A stretch of 64,000 nt of DNA from Monodelphis domestica (GCF_027887165.1 NC_077232.1:7192891-7256890); one strand, 5' to 3'. Shown: positions 11,881-22,686, numbered from the stretch's first letter. The notes: a model not told the origin generated them from the sequence alone. A program made the numbers and translations.

Positions 11881-13645
11881 TTCCCTTCATCCCCTCTGGG
11901 ATTTCACAATCACTCCCACATGCTCTACTTCCCTAATGAAGAATTCTGGAATTCTTCCCTCAAATCACAAACCCTGACCCTCAATCTTTCCCTCCTCCCC
12001 TCGCCGTGCCTCTAGTGTCTGTGTTCTCACAGGTTTGAGGGGCCTTTTCCTTCGTCCCTAATCTTAACCCTACTATTATAGCCGGTACCATCTTATATAC
12101 TTTCGAAACCTTCGCCACCCCCTTGCCTGCCTGCCACCACTTATAATGTCACACCTTAACCTTGGACTGTCTCCATTTCCTCCCCTTCTATTCATATGGG
12201 ACAGAAAGGTACTGGACGAGGACCCACCCCATCCTAATGGGATCAACTACAAATGAATGTTAACAAATTTTAATATGGCCTTCAATGTCTTTTACTCTTC
12301 TCCAAGTGACTTTCTATCCCAGGCCCAATTCAGCAACTCCCTCCCCTGCTCCTTTCTTTTCATTCCTTACTGAGAAAACTGAGGCTGACTATTGAGAGTT
12401 CTCTCCTTCCCTTGGCCATTATCTTCCCCATTCTCTCCTCCTTCACTACAGTCTTTGATCAGAACTTGACCTTCTTCTTGTAGCCTTCATGCTGAGCCTT
12501 CCCCTCCTATCTCAGGCCATTTGTCTCCACAATCATCTCCCTCCCTCCTTCTCTCTAATCTCCAACCTACAGTCCTTTCTTGCTACAAACAAGTCCACGT
12601 CTCACTAATCTTCAAAAACAAAAACAGGGACCAAACTTTTGTCCTTTCTCTACTCAGTCAACAGCCAAATTCATTTTAAAAATCATTTGCTATGACTTCC
12701 TTCTTTCTCATTCATGTTCTTTCTTTCTTTTTTGGTTCTAAGACAGAAGAGCAGTAAGGGCAAAGCAATGGGGGGTTAACTGACTTCTCCAGGGTGACAC
12801 CATTTTAAAAAAATCACATTTGAACCCAGGACTTCCCATCTCTAGGCCTGGTTCTCAGTCCCCTGAGGCACCTAGTTGTGCCCCATCTCATTCACTTTCA
12901 GACCCTCTGTATTCTGGCTTCTGACCTTTCTGCCCCTAAATGCTAGGGCCTTCCCTCTGCCCATTATCTCCAACTTATTCTGCCCCAATCTTGACCGTAT
13001 GTGGCTCTTTGCTTACTGTCTCCCCCATTCTCAAATTGTGAGGTCCCTGAGAGAAGGAATCATTCTTGGTCCTTCTTTGTATGCCCAGCACTTAGCACAG
13101 GGCCTGGCACCCAGCAGGTGCCCAATGCGTGCTTGACAACTTGTCTCTGAAGTGACCAATGATCTCTTTCGCTGCCTTCTCTTAACCCTCATTCTTCTTG
13201 ACCTGCCTTTTAGCAAGTGACCCAACTTGATCATCCCCTTGGAGATGTGGTTGGGCCCCATGATTCTGCCCTGATCCCTTTCCTTTCTAGGGAAGCTCAC
13301 GTGCCCCTTTTGGAAGCAATCCCCATACAAATGACTCCCAAGTCTTCATCTCTAACTGAGGACTGTGCATTTTCAATGTTGGGACCTCTTTGAAGCAGGC
13401 CTATCTCCCCAAACCCACCTGGACCCCAAGAAGTCCGATTTCTGTCATTTTCTAGATTTTATCGCCTCAGAAATAATCTTGAGTCTCCCTTGCCCTAAAC
13501 TCCCACATTCAAGCAGCTGCCAAGTGCTGGCCAGTCTACTCCCTCTCACCTGTCATCTCTGACCACTCTCCCCTCTTCCACCCCCCCCCCCCAAGTCCAC
13601 AAGCCCCTTCGGGCTCTCTTCATCTTTCGCTGGGACTACTGCAAT
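11880..13645 (+). mobile_element. L2 LINE, long 5'-truncated copy
   Basis: Pieces of the L2 ORF2 nucleotide consensus can be followed in order: the '...ttactgagaaaactgaggc' block near 12368, 'ccttcactacagtctttgatc' near 12442, 'accaatgatctctttcgctgcc' near 13156, and 'gactcccaagtcttcatctctaac' near 13332. The last piece, 'gggactactgcaatagtctgac', lies near 13632. An L2-type 3'-end fragment (lagcacagggcctggcac type) at about 13033-13140 lies between these, so more than one L2 copy or a rearrangement is possible. It is heavily decayed and has no open frame. A minus-strand SINE is inserted at about 12727-12886. Confidence 0.65.
12727..12886 (-). repeat. tRNA-derived SINE
   Basis: Reverse complement of the marsupial SINE: tail side near 12727, '...tttgaacccaggacttcccatctctaggcc', and head at 'cacctagttgtgcccc'. 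It lies within the L2 copy. Confidence 0.75.
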
Positions 13646-13833
13646 AGTCTGACTATGGTCAAGAGGGCAGAGAGGGGCTGAGTGCCTGTGGACAACGCCG
13701 CAATGTTATTAGAGAGACAGAGACAGATGCTGTCTAGTTCATCACCTCCGCCCCAATCCCAAGGGCTACCAGCTGGCCTACCTTGGCTCCTGGCTGGGAA
13801 GCTCTGCAGAACAGGGACCAGCTGGTTTCCCAG

Positions 13834-14189
13834 TGTAAAGATTAAAATTTAGGGAATATGGGGAGACTGAGGCAGGTAGAAATTAGTTTTTCTCTGCAAG
13901 GAGTATTATTTTTTTTTGAGGTTTATTGAGGATTAAGGATTAAAGAAAAGACAGGATAAGAAACACGTGCCTAGGCCAGAGTGGCCTAGACAAAACCTCA
14001 CCTACATTATGGAAAGAGCCATGTCTGCTCCAAAACGGAAGTCCAAAAGAGCGAGAGAGCCCTCAAAAGCCTTTGAATCAGCTTAAATACCTTCTCGATC
14101 TTGGCCCAGGTGAGATTACAAGGCATTCTGGGGAAGTGGAGCAAAGGCTCGTGGGGATTGTAGTCCTGTATTCGAGTCTATTTTTTACA
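13834..14189 (-). mobile_element. LTR fossil, family 1, minus strand
   Basis: Reverse-complement relative of the LTRs at 4642, 6926 and 10318, with TG...CA ends. About 60 bp of the family's internal 3' end, with a decayed polypurine tract, continue at 14190-14250. It carries an exact match to the ACTAYRNNNCCCR motif (14152-14164). More diverged than the 6926-10662 pair, so older. Confidence 0.75.
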
Positions 14190-14319
14190 TTCCCCTGTTT
14201 GAAAAAATTAATTTTTTTTCAAAGGATCACCAGCTTTTTCTCCCAAGGGCCTGCCACAGACAGGTGCTCCCTAAGAGACTCAATCAATGAGCTGACTGAC
14301 CTTCCCTTAAACAAACCAT

Positions 14320-14420
14320 TATTAACGCCCTAATACCTACCAGCCGTATACAGAGGATATAATGGCAGAAGGGGAGCAGGTCTTGCCCTCAAGAAGCTTA
14401 TGTTCCATTGGGAGAATTTG
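14320..14420 (+). repeat. old interspersed repeat fragment
   Basis: The stretch 'gcaggtcttgccctcaagaagcttatgttc' matches the family seen more fully at 26180-27120. Family name not certain. Confidence 0.5.
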
Positions 14421-14424
14421 ATCT

Positions 14425-14665
14425 GGACGCAGACGGGTGATATGGTGGCTAGGATGCAGGACGTGGGAGTCAGGTGGGCCTAGTTCAAATCCTGTCTCAG
14501 ATACTTCCTAGCTGTGTGAACCTGGGCAAATTCCCTGACCATTCTGTGCTGCCTCAGTTTCCTCATCTGTCACATGGGAATAAAAGCGCACCTAGCTTCC
14601 AGGGTAGTTGTAAAGCATTTCACAAACCCTTGAGTGCTCTATAAATGCATCAATTCAAAGAAGTA
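14425..14665 (+). repeat. MIR SINE
   Basis: MIR core and 3' part: 'gtgtgaacctgggcaaattccctgacc', 'gcctcagtttcctcatctgtcacatggg', ending near 'gtgctctataaatgc'. Confidence 0.8.
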
Positions 14666-15829
14666 ATCTCAAGAGGAGAAAAGAGTAGCGGGATGGGGCT
14701 AGAGGAGGCATGAAAGAGGGAGAAGGAGCCTTCTGGACAAAGGGTCAATCTGGCTCCCACATACACTATTACTAACCCATGTGGGCTCTCAGGGTCTCAA
14801 AAAACCATCTTCATCTCGAGAAGTTCCTGCTCATTTTCGTTGGCAGCACTAAACGAGGGTAGCAGAGTGAGAATGAGATGCCAAAAGCCAGCGCTGACAA
14901 ACGTTTTTGAGTTTGCATGCCCGACCTGCAACTTCAAGCTGCCCACGAGCCCCCCACATTACCCCAGAGCGGGAGGGAGGAAGGGCTCGCTTCGGGTGGC
15001 TGGGCAGGGGGGCAAGGCATCCCTCTTTAACAGAGCCTTCCTAAGGCTCCAGGGCAGCAACGCCTGACCTGTCCAGAATCTGGAGGGCCTGCCACCTCAC
15101 TGATCTGAAACGCTGCCGAGAAACAGAAGGGGAAAGAAAGACGGGCCTCCGCGATGCTGGAAATGGCCCCGTGTGAATGCTCGACTCCGAGGCGCTGAGG
15201 CTTCCGCAGGTGGGAATGACAGCCGGGGAGGAGGCACCCTGGGGGGCACTGGGGCTGATAGAAACAGGGTGCGGGGAAGGAAAGGGGAGCCTGCTTTGGC
15301 AAGGACAAGAGGCTAAGGAGGAGAAAGGAAAAACTACTCAAAAAAGAGGCTTCAAAAGGAAAATGGTACCCAGGTCCAGAGGCGGGGAAGCATCACGAGC
15401 TCAGAGGGAACGGTTAGGTGCCAGGCACTTCTGCACCCAGAAGCCCTCAGGTGGTAGGGCCATGCAAACTCCCCCCGCACTCGTGTGAGTATACATGGGC
15501 AAAGGGGGGCCTCCTTCAGAGGCGGCAGGGAGAACGGGGTGCCCCAAAGTGGGGAGGTCCTCCCGACCCCTTCCATTCACGTAAGCTGGTAGGACACAAA
15601 AATGGGATCCGGGGCCAGTCCGGCCTCCAAGATCAGAACTGCGAAGCCAGCTGGAACTCTCCAGGCCAGCAAGTCGGGCAGAGGGGAGGACCTCTGCCTG
15701 CAGACTAGAGAAAAAGGAGAAAGGTGGGCAGGAGAGCAATGCCATGGGCCCGGGCATTGGGCCCAGGGGAGACAAATCCCTGTGGAGCACAAAGGGGAGG
15801 GAAAGAGGGAAGAAAGCCTTTACGAAGCC
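14666..15829. other. intronic sequence without a gene
   Basis: GC content rises from here. Several open frames overlap on both strands, as expected in GC-rich DNA, and none looks like a known protein. Confidence 0.4.
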
Positions 15830-15990
15830 CTTGGCAAGGATCTCATTTGATCTTCACAACAACCCTGGGAGGTAGGTGCTCTTATTATCCCCATTTTACA
15901 GTTGGGGAAACAGAGGCAACAGAAGCAAAGTGACTTGCTCAAGGTCTCCCGGAAAATAAGTGTCTACAACCTGGTCTGAACAGAGGCTTT
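15830..15990 (-). repeat. MIR SINE
   Basis: Reverse MIR: 'tttgatcttcacaacaaccctgggaggtaggtgctcttattatccccattttacag', then 'gtgacttgctcaaggtc'. Confidence 0.85.
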
Positions 15991-18900
15991 CCTGACTGCG
16001 GACCCTGTAGGAGTTCAGAAAAGGGAAGAGTTCCCTCGTCATCGGCATCCTGGAAGAATCCTGAAAACCGAAGGCAGGAAAGAAGAAATGGGGACCCTGA
16101 AGGGCGGCGGCGAAGGACAAGGGGAGGCGCTGAGCAGCCACTCCGGGACGGAAAGCCGGCCCGGCACCAGGGAAGCGCTGCTGTCCTGCTCTGAACTCTG
16201 ACATCATGGCCCTGGCGAGCCACGAGAGGAGACGAGGGAGCGGCTGGAAGCAGAGGAACCAGTCCAGGCAGGTAGTGAAAGGGGGCCCGAGCCCAGGTTC
16301 CTCCAGCCCTCGGGGCCCAAGCTGGCAAGGCTGCTGACCTCTGACCCGCCCCTTCATTAGTGGGGGGGCAGTGGGGGAGGGAGGCAGGAAGGCCTGTGAG
16401 GGAAGAACTTCTTGGCTCTCGGGGAGGGAGAGGATCCGCATGTAGGGGCGCAGTCTGAGCCGGATATGAGCCCGGGTCTTCCCGATTCCAGGCTCAGGGA
16501 AACCACTCCCTTCTGACAGTTATCGTGGGGAGGAAAGAAGAGATGGGGGGACTGGAGCTGGGCCTTGAAGGGCACACGAGGAAATGGCAGGTGGTGAAGG
16601 GGGAGGGGAGGCGCTGAAAGCTGGCTCGGTCAGTATGACCTTGGGCCAGTCTCTTCCCATCCCCGGGCCTCAGGCTTCTCCTGGTCCTGGGAGAATTGGA
16701 CCAAAGGAGTTCTGAGGGCCCGTCGGGCCCAAAGTTCTGATAAGGAGTTGGACTAGGAAGAAAGACGGGGTCGGTTCTGACACACGGCAGGCGGGGTGAA
16801 GGAATGCCCCTGATGCGGGGCAGAACAGGGAAAACGCTGGCTCTCGGGGGCATCGAGGCCCCCAGCTTCCACGGCCCTGCCCAGAGCGACCTGAGCTGGC
16901 CGGGAGAAGGCCAAGGACAGATTAGCCGGGCCTGAAGGCATCCGGGGGACGGCTCTCCCTCACCCACCTCAGCAGTTTCCATCGGTCCTTCTTGGTTCTG
17001 CCCAACTGGGTCAGACGGGCCAGTGTCGGACCTGGCTGTGAAGGGGCAGTGCTGCTCGGACTCTCAATGAGCCTCTCCCAGCCCTCCCGAAGGCCTGGTA
17101 TGCCATGACGTATAGCCACGGCCTCAGGGCAAGCTGGATTTTCTCTCAACCTCAGTTTCCCGGTCTGTAAAAAGGGAGAAAACGCCTGGCCAGTGTGGTC
17201 AGGATCCAACAACAGGCACAAAAGCACTTTGGGGGCCTCCATCAAATCTACCCAGAGGGGCAAATACTGGGATTGCACCAAGGCAGGAGGATCTCCACCC
17301 TGGCCTTGGGGCTCCCGTCGGGCTTCCCCTCTTGTCTGAGGCCAGCACTGGCAGCACCTGCACAAGATGGCCCAGATTTGGAATCTTTGGAAAGACGTGA
17401 GTTCAAATTCTACCCCAACTTCCTCCTTGGTGCTCGCTCCCTCGGTGGCTGAAGAGACCCCAGAGAAGGTCCAGGACGCACCTCAGAGGGCTACAGAAAC
17501 GGGGAATGGGAACCCCTCCCATTGCCTTGGGCAAAGAAGCCCGAGAGAAGGAAGAGAGGCCGGCACGACCGGGGCTGGCACGCAGCAATGGCAGCGACCA
17601 AGAGCCTAGACAAGACGAGAAGGTGCAGCTCAGATTTCCGGAGCTGCCTCGGACCCTGGGCCTTCCCCAGCGCAGACAGGTCCAAGGTATCCCTTCCCCG
17701 GACAGGGGCTGTTACGGTGCTCCCGGGGAGGGAGACGGGTAGCCCCCCCCCCAGGATACACAGGAGAAGCCTCTGCTCCGGACACGCCGCCCAAGACAAG
17801 GCCTGGTGCTCCCCCCCCAGAGCTCAGGAGAGAGCCAAGAGCCTGCAGAGGATGAAAATGCCCCCCGCACAGCCAGGCTGGCGAGCTCGCAGCTTCCTGC
17901 CCTCTAACTCCCTCTTCTCTAAAGCCTTAATGAAGGGAGGAGCCCGACAGCGAGGCCTGGGAACACCCAGGGGAAAGGAGGCCAGGCTGCCCTCGGGGAG
18001 CTGCCAGTCAAGCAGGGCACCGCCCAGTGCTCCCGCTCCACTCTAATGTCTGGTCAGGCCACCCCCCCCCACAAACATATTCTGGGTCTGGTGCCCCCCC
18101 GACAAACACATTCTGGGCCTGGTGCCCCCCAGAACGACACCCCCCCCCGGGGCCTGGTGCTCCCCAATACGCACATCCAGAAGAAGGCAAGGCAGGATTT
18201 GAACCCAAACATCAGCAGCCTCAGCCGCAGGGGCCGCTGGGTAATCCGCCTCCAGCCCCAGGTTTCTGCCAGCTGAAAGGGAGCACAGCTCCCGCCCGCT
18301 TCCCAGCCCGCTAGTCCCTCGGTGACCCAGGACCTTCTGGGGACGAGAGAGAAGGCGAGAGCTGGGTGTAAATCAATCCGGGACCAGGCGGCCTCCCAAG
18401 TGCCACTTTCTGTGGCCGCGAGTCTGAGATTCACGGGGGCTGCGGCTCGCGTTACGAGGAGACTATTCTGTTACCACACGGGCACAGAAGAGTGCTCTTA
18501 GAACCCTTGGAAGCCCAGGCGCCCCGCTTCTCCTCCCCAGCACAAGGGGCCCCGCCGGGCCGCCCGACTCGCGGTCACCGCAGCGTCGGGACCCCCTCGA
18601 AAAGCACAAACGGCAGCGACAGAGGTGGCCCCCCTTTACCCAAAGTCGACCTTGGAAGCCGGGCCTTAGCCAAGGAAAAAGGCGGCCCGGAGCTCTCCAA
18701 GGGAAGCACGCGCGCTTCTAGTCCCATCTGCACACGCCACAGGACCGTCCGTCCTCTCGGGGCCCCCCCAACGAGGAGAAAAGCATCCCGTCAAAACACT
18801 CACTTGTGGCCCCGCTGGACCAGTGGGCGGGGCAACTGAGGATGGACCAAGGGAGCTCACGGGCTGAGGGGCAAGGCCAGGCCTAGGGAACCATCGCAAG

Positions 18901-19289
18901 CCCGCTCTTCCTGGGGGAGCTGGGCCCCAGGACGTGGTCTCTGCTCCACAAAATGCATCTGGTGCCCTTCCGACCACCCGAGCTGGGCAAAGGCTGAATG
19001 GCAGGAAAGGGGACGGCCGGCACTGACCCAGGACACACCCGACGGGGGTTAACGGGGCTGCCTTAAGGGACCTCTGATGGTGGAGGAGCCGCATCCAGGG
19101 GTGCTGGGCCAGGCTCTGCACAAAGCTAAAGGAAGCCCTCGGAGCCTATTAACCCTTAGGAAAGGGGAAAGACGGAGGGACAGAGAGCAGCGGGCGAAAG
19201 GACAGATATCAAACGGGAAGGCTGTCAGCTCCAAAGCGTTCTCCCCTCGAGGCCCAGAAGCACGGGGGTACCAAAATTGAGACGGAGCA
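15991..19289. other. GC-rich intronic stretch without a gene
   Basis: Long open frames occur in most frames, but their low-complexity composition (P, G, R, S, A) and mutual overlap mark them as composition artefacts. MIR-like scraps lie near 16635-16700 and 17130-17185. A four-unit minisatellite lies at about 18049-18178. Confidence 0.4.
18049..18178 (+). repeat. short minisatellite, about 33-bp units
   Basis: Four diverged units each start 'tctggt' or 'cctggtgc', run into a C-tract and continue 'acaaacacattctggg' in the better-preserved units. A single related 'cctggtgctcccccccc' stretch lies at about 17801. Confidence 0.6.
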
Positions 19290-20080
19290 CCCAAGGACAC
19301 AGCACTGATTAAACACCTACTGTGTGCAAGGCCAGAGCAGCACCTGCCCTTAGCATCTTTGCACAGGTTAGGCTGGGGGGAGGGGGATCCTCTCCGAACC
19401 AGCCAACAGGTACTCCTCCAGGCATTCCTCCTGCCCTCCCTGGAGGGCCCCCTGGGAAGCCTCTTGCTCTGAAAGGAAAGCAGGCAAAGGAAAACCACCC
19501 CAAAGGGAGGGGAATCCTTTGGAGCTTCACTGGCCAAAAGCCAGTGGCACTGGAGGAAGACACAGGAACAAGGGCCTGCTTTAGGGGCCCTGGCGGAGGG
19601 GGAGGGAGTCTGCAAGAAGCAGAGATGGGGATGGGGATGGAGGGCAGATGCAGTGTGGCATGGGGGAACAGAAGGATTGGAGCCAGGGGCCCCGCCATGG
19701 CATCCCAGCCCAGCATGAGACACTGAAGCCCAGAGAGGCCCCCCTGGACCCTCTAACAGCCAGTGGGAAAGAGCAGAGGCCGCAGGGGAGGCCAGAGGGC
19801 ATTGATTAAGGGCCTACTATGTGTCAGGCACCCGAATGGGACCACAAAGGGCTTAGGAGCTTCCTCAGGAAGGGCAAAGGGATGGGTCCATAAAGGAGTA
19901 GAATGAGAATAAGCCAAGGCAGCTTGGGCAGGAGGGCCCTGATCTGTGGGGGATCAAATATGGTGGAGGTGCCGGGCCAGGGCAGAGACACAAGAACATG
20001 GGAACTGAGCGGGTCCGCTGGGCTGCTCATGTCCAAAGAGGCCAGGGTGAGAAGGGCTTCAAAGGCCAGAGGATTTTATC
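19290..20080 (+). repeat. old interspersed repeat fragments
   Basis: Two 'gattaaacacctactgtgtgc' / 'gattaagggcctactatgtgtc' starts (about 19305 and 19803) and 'agggcttcaaaggccagagg' near 20054 match the family at 26180-27120. The DNA between them is unique. Confidence 0.45.
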
Positions 20081-20215
20081 CTTTGTACTCGCCACAACCT
20101 GGGGAGATGGTGGATTTATCCCCGTTTTGTAGCTGGGAAAACTGAGGCCGAGACTTCTGAGGTCACCCAGCTGGCAAGTGGCCGAGGCTGGGGTTCTTAC
20201 CACTCCCTACTAGGT
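20075..20215 (-). repeat. MIR SINE
   Basis: Reverse MIR: 'ttatccccgttttgtagctgggaaaactgaggc', 'gaggtcacccagctggcaagtggc'. Confidence 0.75.
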
Positions 20216-20631
20216 GCTGCCAGAATACTCTGGGCACAAATGGGGAAGCTTGCTGAGGGCAGGGGCAGCCACAAGGTGCCAAGAAAGCAGACGCGAGTCC
20301 AAGGGTCAAAGTGGGAGCCCTGGACTAGTGGAGGCCCTGGGTCTCGGAGATCCCCGGATTCCAGGCTCTGTGACCCTCCCAAACGAAGAGATTAATATGC
20401 ACATGGAATCAGTGGTTAGAGGGGAGTGGGGCGGCCACCACGGTCCGGGCCTGGACCTCGCTTTCCCCCTCTACTCGGGGAGGCTGACTCCGAAGGGTGA
20501 CCTTGGCCTCAGTTTCCCTGTGAGGGGCTGTCCGGGCAAGGCCCCTCCCCAGGTGTCCCCTCCCCCACCCTGAGCACGCAGCTGGTCGGGGGCGGGGCCG
20601 CTTCCCCCACCCTTTGCCCCCTCCCCCTCAC

Positions 20632-20981
20632 CTGGGCACGCAGCTGGCAGAGCTGCGGTCCACCTCCCAGGTGGCGTACAGGTTCATCTGCACCGGGGCA
20701 GGCGCGGGGCCCGGGGGGCGGCCGGGGGCGGCCGAGCCAGGGCCGGGGGCGGCGGGGCCCGAGGCCCCGGGCCCGGCGGCCGCGGTGGACGAGGCCGAGG
20801 CGGCTGCCGACGTGGAGGACGAAACCGAGGCGACGGGGGCTACGGCCGGGGCCGGGGTCTGCGGGGCCTGGGGCGGCGTCGGTGGCGGGGACTGGGCGGC
20901 CCCGGGGCCCCGGGGCCCTGTGCCCCCGGCCCCGGCCCCGGCCGTTGCCGAGCCGCCACCGGCCCCTCCGCGTTCCGCCAT
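20632..20981 (-). CDS. PACS1: PACS1 coding exon 1 (phosphofurin acidic cluster sorting protein 1)
   Basis: PACS1 is a cytosolic adaptor that binds acidic-cluster motifs in cargo such as furin and links them to AP-1 for return to the trans-Golgi network. The ATG at 20981-20979 starts [10 protein letters not shown], as in human PACS1. The next 90 or so residues are a low-complexity A/G/P/S/T region. From about residue 96 the exon reads [21 protein letters not shown] in two conserved blocks, the start of the furin-binding region. The exon ends ...GTGCCCAG before a GTGAGG donor, leaving 2 bases of an Arg codon, which matches the human junction R-LFSLTL. It encodes 116 residues plus 2 nt. No second exon is visible to the left, so the gene continues beyond position 1. 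The human Gln-rich stretch is not present here; Ala, Pro, Ser and Thr take its place. Confidence 0.93.
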
Positions 20982-20998
20982 GGCCAGGCTCTGGGTGC

Positions 20999-21031
20999 TC
21001 AGGGGGCGGCCCGGGCGGACGGCACCAACAT
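20999..21031 (-). other. short upstream ORF in PACS1 5' UTR
   Basis: Reading the minus strand, ATG at 21031 opens a 10-codon frame ([10 protein letters not shown]) that stops at 20999, 17 nt before the PACS1 start codon. Whether it is transcribed depends on the unmapped start site, but it lies close enough to be in most plausible 5' UTRs. Confidence 0.45.
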
Positions 21032-21039
21032 CGACGCGA

Positions 21040-21096
21040 CCCGCCGCTACAGCTGCTGCTGCCGCTGCCGCCGCCGCCGCCGCCGCTGCTGCCTGA
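21040..21096 (-). repeat. CGG/CAG triplet tract in PACS1 5' UTR
   Basis: On the minus (sense) strand this reads as GGCAGCAG, then about seven GGC/CGG triplets, then GGCAGCGGCAGCAGCAG. This is a mixed CAG-CGG microsatellite, about 60-115 nt upstream of the ATG. Confidence 0.7.
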
Positions 21097-21480
21097 TGCT
21101 GTGGCTGCGCGCACGCGCGGAGGAGCCGCCTCGCGCCCGCCCGCTGGGGGCCGCGGCTCCGGCGGGGGCGGGGGGCCGCGCTCCTGAACTCCAGGGGGCG
21201 GGGCTTAGCTGAGCCACGGGGGCCTCGGGGAGGGCAGGAGTAGAGCGCCACCTCCCGGCTGGGCCGTTGACCACCCCTCCCTCGCTCTCGGACCACTCCT
21301 CGGGGGTGGGGGCGGGGATGCGCCGCTGCGGAAGCGCTTCGCGGAGGCCCCGCCCAGCCCAGGCGATTGATTTCGGGCGGGAGAGGCAGCAGGGCCCAAG
21401 GCCTCTAGGCTGTATAGGGCGGGGCAGAATCCCCCAGCCCCCAAACCATCCCGGTCCTAATCCCCTTTGCAGAGGCGCAG

Positions 21481-22029
21481 GAGCCAGTTAACACGCAAAT
21501 AGCCCCGGATTAGACCGACCTAATCCCTCTCCTGGCCCTCATGCTCTCCCATTCACCACCTGGGGGCGTACCCCAGCCACACCCCCCTCCAGGCAAGAAC
21601 CCAGGATTCCCCCCCCCCCCCAGTCCTCAGGCACCAATGCCTCCCGGTCCCCTCTAAAGGGCAGGAGCCCCAAATCTCCCCCCACTGCAGCCCAGGCCCT
21701 CCGCCAACTCCTAAAGTGCAGGAGCCCACTGTTTCCCCTGTCCAGGGCTGGGGCCCAGCCTCTGCCCAAGAGCCCCACCCAAGGGCTGGAGCCCAGCCTC
21801 TGCACTGTCCCTGTTGCTGGCTGCGGAGGCCCTGCTGTTGGCCTTCTTGTCCCTCAAGGCTCCTTTTATCTATCTCTTCCACCGCCTACCCGCTCACCAA
21901 CCCCAGCCCCATGAGGCCATCTTTGAGCCGGTTCAGGCCAGCCTCGCACCCAAAGCCTGTCTTCTCTCCCTCAGAGGAGGCAGGCCCTGTGAGCGAGATG
22001 CAGGCAAGACCATTATAGATTCATCCTTT
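21481..22029. other. SF3B2-PACS1 intergenic gap
   Basis: GC-rich sequence between the PACS1 CpG island and the SF3B2 poly(A) site. No gene or repeat is recognised. Confidence 0.5.
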
Positions 22030-22047
22030 CCCAGGGAGGGAAGAACT

Positions 22048-22053
22048 TTTATT
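22048..22053 (-). terminator. SF3B2: SF3B2 poly(A) signal AATAAA
   Basis: AATAAA on the minus strand, 105 nt past the stop codon. Cleavage is expected about 10-30 nt further (22020-22040). The 3' UTR is therefore short. Confidence 0.8.
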
Positions 22054-22157
22054 TACAAAATGGGTCTGAAATAAGAACAAGGAAATGAAGAGTCCTTGGA
22101 ATCTTGAGGAGCCAAAGGCAGGGTCCAAGGAGGATAGGCAGGCGCCAGTCTTCGGGT

Positions 22158-22229
22158 TTAAAACTTGAATTCTTTGTACTTCTTACTCCCCCCTCGGCTA
22201 TCCTGGGGCTGAGCCTTCCGCTTCTTTTG
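22158..22229 (-). CDS. SF3B2: SF3B2 exon 21 (last coding exon)
   Basis: Encodes QKKRKAQPQDSRGGSKKYKE then FKF and TAA (residues 875-897). The acceptor is ...CTTGTAG. The C-terminus is the same as in human. Confidence 0.95.
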   Translation of the reverse strand, partial: QKKRKAQPQDSRGGSKKYKEFKF

Positions 22230-22318
22230 CTACAAGGGAGAGAGAGGAAGGAGATAAAGGCGAGGGCCCGGCAGATACCTGGGAGCATAGCACATTCTGG
22301 GGAGGGGACTGCCCCCAC

Positions 22319-22504
22319 CTTCTGCTTGGCGGCATGCTCAGCCACCATGTCACTGAAGTCCTCCTTTTCCACCTGGGCCTGCTGTTCGCGCACGTGCTCC
22401 TCGTATTTCTGGGTCATTGCCATGGGATCCAGCTCCAACTCCTCGGGGGCCAAGGCCACTTCCACCCCTTGTAGTTCAGGGGCTGGACCCTTCCGGCTCA
22501 TCAC
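22319..22504 (-). CDS. SF3B2: SF3B2 exon 20
   Basis: Residues 813-874, from VMSRKGPAPELQGVEVA to VAEHAAKQK; 62 whole codons. Acceptor TCTGCAG, donor GTGGGG. Confidence 0.95.
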
Positions 22505-22586
22505 CTGCAGAAGACAGGGAGTCAAAACCTCCCTGCCCCAGAGGAGCCCCCCACCTGGCTGGCTCTCCAGTGCCCCCAATGCTCAC

Positions 22587-22686
22587 CGTAGACATGTCAT
22601 AAATATGGGTGGAACCCATCATGGCTCCACCAACAGTGGCCGTCCTCTTCTCGGGAAGCACAGTGAACAGTTGGGGTGTCTCACTG
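22587..22686 (-). CDS. SF3B2: SF3B2 exon 19
   Basis: Begins within the Gly codon of EAMDG and reads SETPQLFTVLPEKRTATVGG, then AMMGSTHIYDMST; 100 nt. Donor GTGAGC. Confidence 0.95.

Larger units (their letters stand above)
20560..21480 (-). promoter_or_regulatory. PACS1: PACS1 CpG island and promoter
   Basis: Dense CpG and G/C over about 900 bp spanning PACS1 exon 1 and its upstream side. No TATA box is evident. The transcription start is probably between about 21080 and 21300 on the minus strand; it cannot be fixed from sequence alone. Confidence 0.65.

Noticed and set aside
16494-19723. Cluster of 130-220-codon frames in the GC-rich part of PACS1 intron 1
   Set aside because: All overlap frames on the other strand, are Pro/Arg/Ser-rich, and lack splice-consistent neighbours.
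20509-21296. Long frames on both strands in the PACS1 CpG island
   Set aside because: Only one frame (minus, from 20981) matches a known protein; the rest are low-complexity shadows of GC-rich sequence.
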